Shown: positions 8,307 through 15,692 of the stretch, one piece after another
How positions within the stretch are numbered: position 1 is the first letter of the stretch
Layout: each line of letters starts with the position of its first letter
Origin: JAYRGC01 sp041908065
Lineage (GTDB): Bacteria > Pseudomonadota > Alphaproteobacteria > UBA9219
Assembly: GCA_041908065.1 (NCBI GenBank)
Contig: JAYRGC010000018.1
Location: 1-31,757 of the forward strand
Direction: 5' to 3'
Length of the DNA: 31,757 nucleotides
The notes under the pieces: model-generated
Databases searched by the model: none
The model's input: the letters and a program-made list of their open reading frames with translations, nothing else
What the model was told of the DNA's origin: nothing
Position numbers and translations under genes: made by a program

Positions 8307-9227
8307 ATGGTCTCCGTTTCCGCTTCCGCCTCCGATAACCGCCTGCGCGTCAGTCCCTTGGCCAAGCGAGTGGCCGAGCAATCGGGCGTGGATTTGCGCC
8401 GCGTGACCGGCAGCGGCCCGAATGGGCGGATAATCCGCGCCGATGTCGAGAAATTCTCCGCCTCGCCTCAACGCGCCTGTTCGACGGCGGCTCCGGCGGC
8501 GCAAGGCGGCGGGATGGACGTGCGCGATTACGCCGACAAGCTGGGCATGAAATACACGGCTATGCCCAACAGCGGGGTGCGTAAAGTCATCGCCCGCCGT
8601 TTGACCGAATCCAAACAGCAAGTCCCGCATTTTTATCTGAGCATAGATTGCGAAATCGACGCCCTGCTGGCGATGCGTAAAGCCATCAACGAATCTTCCG
8701 GCGCGAAAGTCTCCGTCAACGATTGCGTGATCCGCGCCGTCGCGTTGGCGTTGAAAAAGGTTCCCGCTGCCAACGCCTCGTGGACGGACGAAGCCATTTT
8801 GCAGTACGCAAACGCCGACGTTTCGGTAGCGGTGGCCACGCCTAACGGCCTTGTCACCCCCATCATCAAGCAGGCCGACGCCAAGTCTCTGGCGCAAATT
8901 TCCGCCGAGATGAAGGATTTGGCAGTCCGCGCCCGCGACGGCAAGCTGAGGCCGGAGGAGTTCCAAGGCGGCGGCTTTACCATCTCCAATCTCGGCATGT
9001 ACGGCATCAAGGAGTTCTCGGCCATCATCAACCCGCCGCAATCGTGCATTCTGGCGGTGGGCGCGGGCGAGCAACGCGCCGTGGTGAAAGGCGGCCAGCT
9101 GGCCGTGGCCACGGTGATGACCTGCACGCTGTCCGTAGACCATCGCTCGGTCGACGGCGCGGTCGGGGCTGAGTTCCTCGCGGCGTTCAAGCCCTTAATC
9201 GAACAGCCCTGCCTATTGCTGCTATGA
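8307..9227 (+). CDS. pdhC: Pyruvate dehydrogenase E2 (dihydrolipoamide acetyltransferase) lacking a lipoyl domain
   Basis: E2 forms the core of the complex and transfers the acetyl group to CoA. From the ATG at 8307 (GAGGAG 7 bases upstream) the protein is 306 residues; an upstream ATG at 8268 would add 13 residues. Residues 15-50 are a peripheral subunit-binding domain (VSPLAKRVAEQSGVDLRRV then GSGPNGRIIRADVE). A short linker leads to the catalytic domain from about residue 75 (RKVIARRLTESKQQVPHFYL). The active-site motif DHRSVDG has His279 and Asp283, and FTISNLGMYGIKEFSAIIN is present. The normal N-terminal lipoyl domain is absent, and only 72 bp separate the pdhB stop from this start. Acetyl transfer must use the E1 beta lipoyl domain or one supplied from elsewhere. 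No lpd (E3) gene follows in the window. Confidence 0.94.
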   Translation: MVSVSASASDNRLRVSPLAKRVAEQSGVDLRRVTGSGPNGRIIRADVEKFSASPQRACSTAAPAAQGGGMDVRDYADKLGMKYTAMPNSGVRKVIARRLTESKQQVPHFYLSIDCEIDALLAMRKAINESSGAKVSVNDCVIRAVALALKKVPAANASWTDEAILQYANADVSVAVATPNGLVTPIIKQADAKSLAQISAEMKDLAVRARDGKLRPEEFQGGGFTISNLGMYGIKEFSAIINPPQSCILAVGAGEQRAVVKGGQLAVATVMTCTLSVDHRSVDGAVGAEFLAAFKPLIEQPCLLLL

Positions 9228-9811
9228 ACGCGGATTATTCTATACGTCAGTTGTCGGCGGAGAACTGGCAGGAATTCAGACGAATACGGTTGGAGGCGTT
9301 GCAAACATATCCGTCCGTTTTTCTTTCAACTTACGAAAATGAGAAAAACCAACCATCAGAGTGGTGGCAGGATTGGCTGTCATCAAGTAGGCAATGCGCG
9401 TTTGGGCTTTATAATGGGAAGGAACTCGTCGGCATCACCGGAATCTTTACGTGGAGGGAAGACCCCTCCGGCGCAACCGGAGTAATGGCCACTTCCTATA
9501 TAAAACCGGAGCATCAGGGAAAAGGGCTTTCGGCCATGCTGTACGAGGCTCGCATCAAGCGGGCTGTAGGTTATTTGCCGTGGGAAAAACTGGTAATCTC
9601 CCACCGCACCGGGAATGAAAAATCGCGGCGGGCGATGGTTAAGGCCGGTTTCAAATTTACCCATACGTCGCAGCGACTGTGGCCGGACGGTAAAGAAGAA
9701 TTGGAATATCACTATGAAATGGATTTATCGGAGATAAGAAATACGGCGCGGAAACTTAATGCTGATAACGCAATCACGGTCTGTTCCTCCCCCTTCTTAG
9801 GGGGAGGTTAG
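9224..9811 (+). CDS. GNAT family N-acetyltransferase
   Basis: A 195-residue acetyl-CoA-dependent N-acetyltransferase of unknown substrate. The opening IRQLSAENWQEFRRIRLEAL and the central ATSYIKPEHQGKGLSAMLYE (the Q-x-x-G-x-G/A acetyl-CoA loop is QGKGLS) are typical. GNEKSRRAMVKAGF, followed by the C-terminal strand, matches motif B of the fold. The start overlaps the pdhC stop (ATGA), so it is coupled to the pdh operon. The last dozen codons (ending FLGGG) lie inside the left arm of a 51-bp inverted repeat. The original C-terminus was probably altered when that repeat arrived, without visible loss of the fold. Confidence 0.9.
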   Translation: MNADYSIRQLSAENWQEFRRIRLEALQTYPSVFLSTYENEKNQPSEWWQDWLSSSRQCAFGLYNGKELVGITGIFTWREDPSGATGVMATSYIKPEHQGKGLSAMLYEARIKRAVGYLPWEKLVISHRTGNEKSRRAMVKAGFKFTHTSQRLWPDGKEELEYHYEMDLSEIRNTARKLNADNAITVCSSPFLGGG

Positions 9812-9906
9812 GTGGGGGTTGGCGCAACAAACCTCATACTTGGGTTATTGCTCAACCAACCCCCACCTAACCTCCCCCTAAGAAGGGGGAGGAACAGACC
9901 GTGATT
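9772..9906. repeat. Perfect 51-bp inverted repeat with nested hairpins (MITE/REP-like)
   Basis: Bases 9772-9822 and 9856-9906 are exact reverse complements, separated by 33 bases. Each arm contains its own smaller palindrome, CCTCCCCC...GGGGGAGG, followed by TTAGGTGGGGGTTGG. The left arm covers the end of the GNAT gene and supplies its stop codon. Such C-rich/G-rich nested palindromes occur widely as non-coding dispersed repeats in bacteria. No clear target-site duplication is visible. As RNA it would form a very stable stem at the end of the pdh-GNAT transcript and could stop or stabilise it. Confidence 0.85.
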
Positions 9907-9918
9907 GATGAAAGGGCG

Positions 9919-9950
9919 ATTCTTTATCCACCCGTTTTTGGGCAAGAACC
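9919..9950. mobile_element. Orphan right-end remnant of the dispersed TIR element
   Basis: ATTCTTTATCCACCCGTTTT followed by a degenerate GGGCAAGAACC matches the right terminus of copies C and F (TCTTTATTCCCACC...GTAAGAGCC). No left end is seen nearby, because the 51-bp inverted repeat lies there instead. It is probably a decayed copy. Confidence 0.4.
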
Positions 9951-9995
9951 GTACCTATTTGAGAGCTACCTGCCGATTTTTAGCGATACTGGTGC

Positions 9996-10001
9996 TATAA
10001 T
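9996..10001 (+). promoter_or_regulatory. Candidate -10 box of the metal ABC transporter operon
   Basis: A perfect TATAAT lies 30 bases before the ATG of the small ORF. No good -35 hexamer is present 16-18 bases upstream. The surrounding GGTGCTATAATACC is partly palindromic and might be bound by a Fur/Zur-type repressor, which often controls such transporters. The match is too weak to name a regulator. Confidence 0.35.
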
Positions 10002-10031
10002 ACCGCCAGAGCAACCACGAGAGAGCGCGAT

Positions 10032-10121
10032 ATGTTTCGCATGAGCCTTGCCCAAAGACTGGCCTTAGCCGCGCTTGCTGTGGCGTTTTCCGTTATGGTT
10101 TCCTTGTGGGCGGGAAGATGA
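10032..10121 (+). CDS. Small hydrophobic ORF (29 aa) ahead of the metal ABC genes
   Basis: An ATG at 10032 opens a 29-codon frame that ends in TGA overlapping the ATG of the ABC ATPase (ATGA). The product has a short basic start (MFRMSLAQR) and then a hydrophobic run (LALAALAVAFSVMVSLWAG). It resembles a single membrane helix or a signal peptide. It might be a small membrane subunit, a translational leader for the ATPase, or the leftover signal peptide of a lost solute-binding protein gene. No strong ribosome site is visible. Support comes only from the tight stop-start overlap and the composition. Confidence 0.4.
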   Translation: MFRMSLAQRLALAALAVAFSVMVSLWAGR

Positions 10122-10897
10122 TAATCCACGTCGATCACGCCGTTTGCGCAGGTTGCGGGGCTGACATTTCCCCTGCCATAACCCTCGACGGCGTGACGGT
10201 GCGTTACGGGCGGCAAATAGCCCTGCATGAAATATCTGGATCATTCGTCGCCGGATCGCTGACCGCCATGGCGGGGCCTAACGGCGCGGGAAAAAGCACG
10301 CTGCTCAAGGTGATGGCGGGCATCATCCGCCCCAGCAGCGGCCGCGTGGTCGTCGACGAAAGATTCCGAGGCAAGATCGCCTATCTGCCGCAAACCTCGG
10401 CCATGAACCGCGATTTCCCCTTGTCGGCAATGCAAACCGCGTGCATGGGGTTTTGGACTACGGTCGGCGACACGGGAGAGATAACCGCCGCCATGACGGA
10501 AAAAGCCGCCGCCGCTTTGGCGAAAATGGGGCTGAGCGGGCTTGAAGATCGCCCCATAGGCGCGTTGTCGGGCGGACAGTTCCAAAGATTGCTGCTCTCC
10601 CGCGTGATGCTGCAGGCTCCGGAAGTCATTCTTCTGGACGAGCCTTTCGCCTCGCTGGACGCCGAAAGCACCGCTAGGCTAATGCGTCTGCTTCTCGATT
10701 GGCACGCAGAGGGAAAAACCATCGTTTGCGCGCTGCACGATCTTTTGCTGATACGCAAATATTTTCCGGAATCTTTCCTTTTGGCCGGAAAATGTCTGGG
10801 GCGCGGACATACCCACGAACTGTTCGAGCAGAAATTGCTGTCTTTCGACCTCGATATGGCGGAATTGCGGAGCCCGACCGAACATGACCATCGTTGA
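10118..10897 (+). CDS. Metal (Zn/Mn-type) ABC transporter, ATP-binding protein
   Basis: ATPase of an ABC-3/ZnuABC-like importer. From the ATG at 10118 it has 259 residues; a GTG at 10106 is the alternative. Walker A is GPNGAGKS (about 53-60), the Q-loop is AYLPQTSAMNRDFP, the signature is LSGGQFQRLLLSR, Walker B is VILLDEPFASLD and the H-loop His is in CALHDLLL. The first 17 residues, before the usual start of the fold, contain two His and a CxxC pair (HVDHAVCAGCGAD). This is unusual and could bind metal. It overlaps the permease gene by 14 bases. No substrate-binding protein gene is present, so the substrate rests on the permease family alone. Confidence 0.9.
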   Translation: MIIHVDHAVCAGCGADISPAITLDGVTVRYGRQIALHEISGSFVAGSLTAMAGPNGAGKSTLLKVMAGIIRPSSGRVVVDERFRGKIAYLPQTSAMNRDFPLSAMQTACMGFWTTVGDTGEITAAMTEKAAAALAKMGLSGLEDRPIGALSGGQFQRLLLSRVMLQAPEVILLDEPFASLDAESTARLMRLLLDWHAEGKTIVCALHDLLLIRKYFPESFLLAGKCLGRGHTHELFEQKLLSFDLDMAELRSPTEHDHR

Positions 10898-11741
10898 AGC
10901 CCTGATAACTCCGTTCTCCGATTACGCCTTCATGCGGAGGGCGTTGGCCGCCTGTGTCGCCCTCGCCATCGGCGGCGCGCCCTTGGGCGTTTTTATGGCG
11001 ATGCGGCGCATGACGCTGGTGGGCGACGCCATGTCTCACGCCATCATGCCAGGGGTGGCGGCGGCCTTTCTGGCCTTCGGAATGTCGCTGTGGCCGATGA
11101 CGGCGGGAGCAGTCATAACCGGTCTGGCGGTGGCGGGAGCCGCCTTGACGCTGACGCGGTTTACCTCGCTGCGGGAAGATTCCGCCTTTACCCTGCTGTA
11201 TCTGCCGTCAATAGCCGTAGGAATAATCCTCATCTCGCTAAAGCAAGGCTCGGGCGGAGCCGACATGGCGCATCTCTTGTTCGGCAATATATTGGCGATA
11301 GACGCGGCGTCTCTGGCCTTCATAACCGCGTCAGGATGCCTTTCCGTTATGGCCATCGCCGCGTTTTACCGCCGATTCGTGATGGATTGCTTCGATCCCG
11401 ATTTTATGTCCGCCGCCGCGTCCAATTGGTGGACGAATTACGTCTTCTTCGGCCTGTTGATGGCCAATCTGGTCGCGGCGTTCCAAGTGCTGGGAACCCT
11501 GATGGCCTTGGGAATGACGGTGCTTCCGGCTATGACCGCCCGCTTCCTGACCCGCAACATGGACGCCTGCGTGCCGTTGGCGATCGCGATAGCCATGGCG
11601 TCATCGATAGCGGGATTGCTCTTATCCTATCACTTCGGCCTGCCGCCCGGACCTGCGGTGGTAGCCTTGGCCGGATGCGCCGCGATACTTTCGGCGGTAC
11701 TAGAGCAGATCGCGATAAGGTTAGCGGGCGCAGCTCGCTGA
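10884..11741 (+). CDS. Metal ABC transporter permease (ABC-3 family, ZnuB-like)
   Basis: Inner-membrane permease of 285 residues with about eight hydrophobic segments. ABC-3 family signatures are visible: MTLVGDAMSHAIMPGVAAAF in the N-terminal part, then SAFTLLYLPSIAVGIILISL and LLFGNILAID, and late in the protein FQVLGTLMALGMTVLPAMTARF. These belong to ZnuB/MntB-type permeases for zinc, manganese or iron. The ATG lies inside the end of the ATPase gene, so the two are one operon. About 50 bp after its stop a dispersed element begins, which may also end the transcript. Confidence 0.92.
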   Translation: MTIVEALITPFSDYAFMRRALAACVALAIGGAPLGVFMAMRRMTLVGDAMSHAIMPGVAAAFLAFGMSLWPMTAGAVITGLAVAGAALTLTRFTSLREDSAFTLLYLPSIAVGIILISLKQGSGGADMAHLLFGNILAIDAASLAFITASGCLSVMAIAAFYRRFVMDCFDPDFMSAAASNWWTNYVFFGLLMANLVAAFQVLGTLMALGMTVLPAMTARFLTRNMDACVPLAIAIAMASSIAGLLLSYHFGLPPGPAVVALAGCAAILSAVLEQIAIRLAGAAR

Positions 11742-11794
11742 CTCGCAAAATTAGCCATCCTCGAAAGCTTGATTCCCAATAAGCAGATAAAAAG

Positions 11795-12089
11795 GGCTCT
11801 TACGCAAAACAGGTGGAAAAAAGAGACGTCATTGCAAGCCGCCACACCTTTAGTTTGGACAGCGTTAACGCTGTCGGGCGGCGAAGCAATCCAGAGTCAT
11901 AGAGCAACGGCACTGGATTGCTTCGCGTCGCAAGGGCGACGCTCGCAATGACGGCCTTTGGCCGTAGACTTAATAATTACGGCCTTTGGCCGCAGACCTA
12001 ATAATGACGGCCTTTGGCCGTAACTTCGCAATTGACAGCCTTGCTTGCTGATGCAGGCGGCTACTGCCCACCCGTTTTGATTAAGAACC
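11795..12089. mobile_element. Dispersed TIR element, copy B (295 bp)
   Basis: The left end is GGCTCTTACGCAAAACAGGT; the right end is CCCACCCGTTTTGATTAAGA then ACC, its inverted partner. Inside is the GTCATTGCAAG...CTCGCAATGAC module, with a 12-bp hairpin stem GAAGCAATCCAG/CTGGATTGCTTC. Three copies of ACGGCCTTTGGCCG(T/C) follow at 11951, 11979 and 12007, exactly 28 bp apart. It fills the 368-bp gap between the convergent ends of the ABC permease gene and the minus-strand gene at 12110. There is no ORF of its own and no evident target duplication. Confidence 0.75.
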
Positions 12090-12109
12090 AACTGATATGG
12101 CCTTATCTC

Positions 12110-12535
12110 TTACTGCGCCGTCGGACGAACAGAGAATTTCACCACGGAAACGGCCTTAGGATGCTGGATGCCGCTGGCTTCTATGTAAAGACGTTCCTTT
12201 TCCCTCTCGTAGGTTTTGGGATCAATCTGCTTCCACCCCAGCTGTGGCAACGCTTCGGAATAAAAATCGTATATGTCCTCGATATCCGCTTCTCCTTCCA
12301 AAACCGTTTCGGCGATCCTTCCCGATTTGGAAATGAAGAGGACGTCTTTTTCATCCATGACGCGAAGGCCGGACATAAGAGGCAGATCCTCTATCGACTT
12401 AGCGAACTGTTGTTTGCCGCGCGAGGAGCTGCCGACGGTATTAGCTCCATCGTAAGCGGCCAATGCGGCGTTTCCAGTCGGCAAAACTACGGCAAATCCA
12501 GCCAGCAAAAATATGAAGGCTATCGGCCTGAACAT
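12110..12535 (-). CDS. Exported protein of unknown function
   Basis: A 141-residue protein with a clear Sec signal peptide (MFRPIAFIFLLAGFAVVLPT then GNAALAAYDG). The mature part contains SIEDLPLMSGLRVMDEKDVLF, an acidic stretch EGEADIEDIYDFYSEALPQLGWKQ, and a basic C-terminal part ending VVKFSVRPTAQ. The layout of a short periplasmic domain, with DLPLM-x-GL followed by an FYxxxLPQLGW segment, is one I associate with small conserved proteobacterial periplasmic proteins. I cannot name a function. It is probably monocistronic: its stop is 20 bp from element B, and the uup-like gene's stop lies 85 bp upstream of its start. Confidence 0.8.
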   Translation of the reverse strand: MFRPIAFIFLLAGFAVVLPTGNAALAAYDGANTVGSSSRGKQQFAKSIEDLPLMSGLRVMDEKDVLFISKSGRIAETVLEGEADIEDIYDFYSEALPQLGWKQIDPKTYEREKERLYIEASGIQHPKAVSVVKFSVRPTAQ

Positions 12536-12620
12536 TGTGGCATCCCCCCGATTGATCGCTATCAGCGCACACTAGCCTCTCTAATCTCTCTCATCAATGG
12601 CCGCAGTTTCCGGCGCGCTT

Positions 12621-14471
12621 CTACGACAAATCCGCCGCCAAGCCATCCAGCTCCAGCCATCTGTGCTCCGCCGTTTCCAGCTCGCGTCGCGCGTCGCCTA
12701 AACGGGCGGAATAACGATGGAAGGCGCGAGGATCCTTGGCGTATAGCTCGGCGTCGGCGAGAATGTTCTCGATGTCGTTTATCTCGGCCTCCAGTTTCGC
12801 GATTCCGGCGGGAAGGTTGTCCAGTTCGTACTGCTGCTTATAGCTCAGCCTTGCCTTGGATATTTCCGGCTGCTTGCCGGATTCGGATTTCTCCGCTCCC
12901 GCCGCCGTTTTATCCGCGCCCGAAGCCTGCTGCGGCTGCGCCTGTTTTTGGCGCGATTCCAGATAATCCCGATAGCCGCCGATAACCGCTTCGACGCGGC
13001 CACCGCCTTCGAACGCCAAAGTCTTGGCGACGGTTTGGTCCAAAAAATCGCGATCATGGCTGACCACTATCAACGTACCGGAGTAGTTGGCCAGCATGTC
13101 TTCCAGCATGTCCAGCGTATCCATGTCGAGATCGTTTGTCGGCTCGTCAAGGATAAGCAGGTTTCCCGGGTTGGCCATGATCCGCGCCAGCATCAGGCGG
13201 TTTTTCTGCCCGCCCGACAAGGAGGCGACCGGATGATGCACCAGGCGCGGATCGAACAGAAAATCCTTGAGATAGCCGCAAACGTGCCGCGTTTTGCCCA
13301 TAACATCGATATAATCGCTGCCGTTGGGGCAAAGCACGCGATGCAGGGAGTGATCCGGCTTTAAATCGCGGCGGTTCTGGTCGAAGTATGAAAACGCTAT
13401 GTCCTTGGCCAGTTTTACTCGTCCGGCGTCCGGCTGCATCTCGCCTATCAACAGGCGGAGAAAGCTGGTCTTGCCGGAGCCGTTTCTGCCGATGATGCCG
13501 ATGCGATCGCCGCGCATGACGCGCAGGCTGAACTTGTCGAGGATGACCTTGCGGCTTCCGTCTTCGCCGTCGTACGCCTTGCTGACGTTGTGGAATTGCG
13601 CGATAGCGCGCGAGGAAGCCTCGGCCATTTCCGCCGGAGAAAACTCTATCTTCGCCAACATGCGCTGCAACGACCGCTTGTCCGCGCGCAGCTTGTCGCG
13701 CTCGGCCTTCATCAAGTCCAGACGGCGGACGTTGCGCTTGCGCCGCGCCTTCACCCCTCGGCTCGCCCATTCCACTTCCTGATCCAAAACCTTCTGGCGG
13801 TTTTGCAGCTCGCGCTCCTCTTGTTCCAGCAACATGACCGCCCATTCCTCGAAAAAGGCAAAGCCGCGCGGGCACACCCTAAGCCTGCCGCGATCCAGCC
13901 AGAACACCTTGTCGGAAATGTTGCCGAGGAAAGCCTTGTCGTGGCTGACGCAAACGACCGCTCCGCGATAGCCTTTCAGGAAGTTTTCCAGCCATTCTAT
14001 TACGTCGAGATCCAAATGGTTGGTAGGTTCGTCCAACAGCAGGATGTCGGGATCCTCAACCAACGCCCGCGCCAAGGCGGCGCGACGAAGCTGGCCGCCC
14101 GACAGGCTGTCCATGCGGTCGGAAGGCGAGAGATCCAAAGGCTCCACGACGCGCTCTATCTTGTAATCGTGGCTGCCGTCCTGATTTTTCAGCTCCTCGA
14201 AAATGTATTCCTTCACCGTCTGTCCCGCCTTGGGCGAAACGTCCTGTTGCAGGTAGCCGATGCTCGCGCCCTGCAACTGCCAGCGCAATCCGTCGTCCAG
14301 CTCTATCTTTCCGGTGATGATGTTCATAAGCGTGGTCTTGCCCGCGCCGTTCTTGCCGACGAGGCAGATCTTCTCGCCTTCGCGGATGTTAAATGACAGC
14401 CCGTCGAAAAGCGGCTTGTCGCCGAAACGGACTACGGCGTCCTGAACGTTCAAAAGCAGAGTCGCGGCCAA
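12621..14471 (-). CDS. uup: ABC-F family ATPase, Uup-like
   Basis: A soluble ABC-F protein of 616 residues with two ATPase domains and no membrane segments. The first domain has Walker A GKNGAGKT, signature LSGGQLRRAAL and Walker B ILLLDEPTNHLD. The second has GRNGSGKT, LSGGQKNRLML and LILDEPTNDLD. The linker between them is rich in Arg and Lys (VKARRKRNVRRLDLMKAERD), as in the family. The C-terminal 100 residues are coiled coil (AKLEAEINDIENILADAELY), the mark of Uup, which acts on ribosomes and branched DNA structures. The start must be TTG at 14471, since no ATG is available, with AGGA 11 bases upstream. rnhB precedes it by 24 bp, so they are likely cotranscribed. Confidence 0.93.
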   Translation of the reverse strand: MAATLLLNVQDAVVRFGDKPLFDGLSFNIREGEKICLVGKNGAGKTTLMNIITGKIELDDGLRWQLQGASIGYLQQDVSPKAGQTVKEYIFEELKNQDGSHDYKIERVVEPLDLSPSDRMDSLSGGQLRRAALARALVEDPDILLLDEPTNHLDLDVIEWLENFLKGYRGAVVCVSHDKAFLGNISDKVFWLDRGRLRVCPRGFAFFEEWAVMLLEQEERELQNRQKVLDQEVEWASRGVKARRKRNVRRLDLMKAERDKLRADKRSLQRMLAKIEFSPAEMAEASSRAIAQFHNVSKAYDGEDGSRKVILDKFSLRVMRGDRIGIIGRNGSGKTSFLRLLIGEMQPDAGRVKLAKDIAFSYFDQNRRDLKPDHSLHRVLCPNGSDYIDVMGKTRHVCGYLKDFLFDPRLVHHPVASLSGGQKNRLMLARIMANPGNLLILDEPTNDLDMDTLDMLEDMLANYSGTLIVVSHDRDFLDQTVAKTLAFEGGGRVEAVIGGYRDYLESRQKQAQPQQASGADKTAAGAEKSESGKQPEISKARLSYKQQYELDNLPAGIAKLEAEINDIENILADAELYAKDPRAFHRYSARLGDARRELETAEHRWLELDGLAADLS

Positions 14472-14495
14472 AGTATGTTTTTCCTTTTTCAGCGT

Positions 14496-15137
14496 TCAAG
14501 CGGCGGCTGCGATCATTTGGGCGACCGGAGCGAACGACGGGCGATGCCATGCGGTTATGCCGATCCTTTTTATCGCGTCAAGGTGTTCCGCCGTGGGATA
14601 GCCCGCGTTTTTGTCCCAACCGTACCCGGGATATTCCTCGGACAGCCGCCGCATCAGCCTGTCGCGAACCACTTTGGCTATTATCGAGGCGGCGGCGATG
14701 GAGAGGCTTTTGCCGTCGCCGCCGATTATGATTTGCGTCTTGCATCCCAGTTTTGGCGAGCGATTGCCGTCTATCAAGGCCATATGGGGCGTTTCCGGCA
14801 ATCCCTCCACGGCGCGGCGCATGGCCAGCAGGCTGGCGTTGAGGATGTTCAGCTCCGTTATCTCGGCGACTGAAGCCTCGGCGACTGAGCATCGGCACAA
14901 GTCCGTTATGGGATCGAACAGGCTCTCCCTTTGCTTCATGCTTAATTTCTTGCTGTCGTTTATGCGCGAGGCCACGGATTCCGGCAAATCCTTGGGAGGC
15001 AATACTACGGCGGCGGCTACGACCGGCCCCGCGATGGGGCCTCGCCCCACTTCGTCCACGCCGCAAATGACCGCGCCAGCATTGCGCCCAAAGCGGATTT
15101 CGTAATCGAGCGTAACGGCGGATCGCTGAGCATTCAT
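14496..15137 (-). CDS. rnhB: Ribonuclease HII
   Basis: RNase HII cuts the RNA strand of RNA-DNA hybrids and removes single ribonucleotides. It has 213 residues from the ATG at 15137; a TTG one codon earlier is the alternative. The first catalytic pair Asp-Glu is in GVDEVGRGPIAGPVVAAAVV. NDSKKLSMKQRE, ALIDGNRSP and AAASIIAKVVRDRLM carry the remaining conserved residues, and the C-terminal YGWDKNAGYPTAEHLDAI is typical. It is the first gene of a pair with the uup-like gene. Confidence 0.96.
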   Translation of the reverse strand: MNAQRSAVTLDYEIRFGRNAGAVICGVDEVGRGPIAGPVVAAAVVLPPKDLPESVASRINDSKKLSMKQRESLFDPITDLCRCSVAEASVAEITELNILNASLLAMRRAVEGLPETPHMALIDGNRSPKLGCKTQIIIGGDGKSLSIAAASIIAKVVRDRLMRRLSEEYPGYGWDKNAGYPTAEHLDAIKRIGITAWHRPSFAPVAQMIAAAA

Positions 15138-15213
15138 CAATATTTTCCCGAACAGGTTAAAAACTTTCGGTCAAGCTACAGTCGCCTTCACGGCCTGCCA
15201 AGAAAATTTAAAA

Positions 15214-15301
15214 AGCTCTTTCTGAAAACGGGAGGGTAATTTCGTAGCCGCCTGCATCAGCAATGACGACTCTTTATTCCCACCTGTTCTGCGTAAGAGC
15301 C
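15214..15301. mobile_element. Minimal dispersed TIR element, copy C (88 bp), with target duplication
   Basis: The left end is AGCTCTTTCTGAAAACGGGA and the right end CCCACCTGTTCTGCGTAAGA then GCC. The ends are imperfect inverted repeats. ATTTAAAA(A) is present directly on both sides (15206-15214 and 15302-15310), an 8-9 bp target-site duplication. The internal part is only about 40 bp (TAATTTCGTAGCC... to ...TCTTTATT) and lacks the GTCATTGCGAG module. This is the simplest copy in the window and shows that the element moves as a unit. Confidence 0.7.
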
Positions 15302-15303
15302 AT

Positions 15304-15540
15304 TTAAAAATCAATATCTACTTCCCGTTTTCCATCGTCTCGCCGCAAAAAATATTTTTCAAAAAATCTGTTGTTATCGTTCGCGCCAACGGTTAGGATT
15401 CCTCTACTGCCGATGGTGTAAAACGGCCTCGCGGGGTGCTTCAGGTTTTCGGCGCATCCTCTTGCGACAAACTTTGCGGCGTCTTTTGGGTGTTGCCCGC
15501 CGGATACGCAAGGAATTTTAGATAGCGCGTGCGCTATCTC
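15304..15540 (-). pseudogene. Remnant of an unknown gene (78-codon C-terminal fragment)
   Basis: Reading on the minus strand there is an open frame of 78 codons with no start codon. A TGA lies directly upstream in frame (15541-15543). The product contains IPCVSGGQHPKDAAKFV, PFYTIGSRGILTVGANDN and a charged end KREVDIDF. The composition looks protein-like, not random. The stop codon falls in the target duplication of copy C, so the element landed at the very end of this gene. The region upstream (15544-15692) carries no continuing frame of comparable quality and is more likely the leader of the next plus-strand gene. I do not recognise the family. Confidence 0.35.
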
Positions 15541-15692
15541 TCAGCCGTTTAGAAGTTGCGCGAATCGGTTTATGTAAGCAGTCTATGACGATATAGATAT
15601 GGCGCGATGCGTCCGTCGTTTTGGCGTTCGCATCGGAGAGTGTCGAAAGGCTTGCTTGCTGTAGTTTTACTCAAAAAACAGGATTATTACAC

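Noticed and set aside
6888..9143. 751-codon minus-strand open frame opposite pdhB and pdhC
   Set aside because: It is a shadow frame produced by codon bias of the plus-strand genes; its product is His/Arg-rich and unlike any family.
11951..12021. CRISPR-like regular repeats
   Set aside because: The repeat is a 15-bp palindrome with 12-13 bp spacers that resemble each other, only three units occur, and no cas genes are present. It is part of a dispersed element.
12014..12985. 323-codon plus-strand frame
   Set aside because: It crosses element B, the opposite strand of the exported-protein gene and part of the uup-like gene; the product is low complexity.
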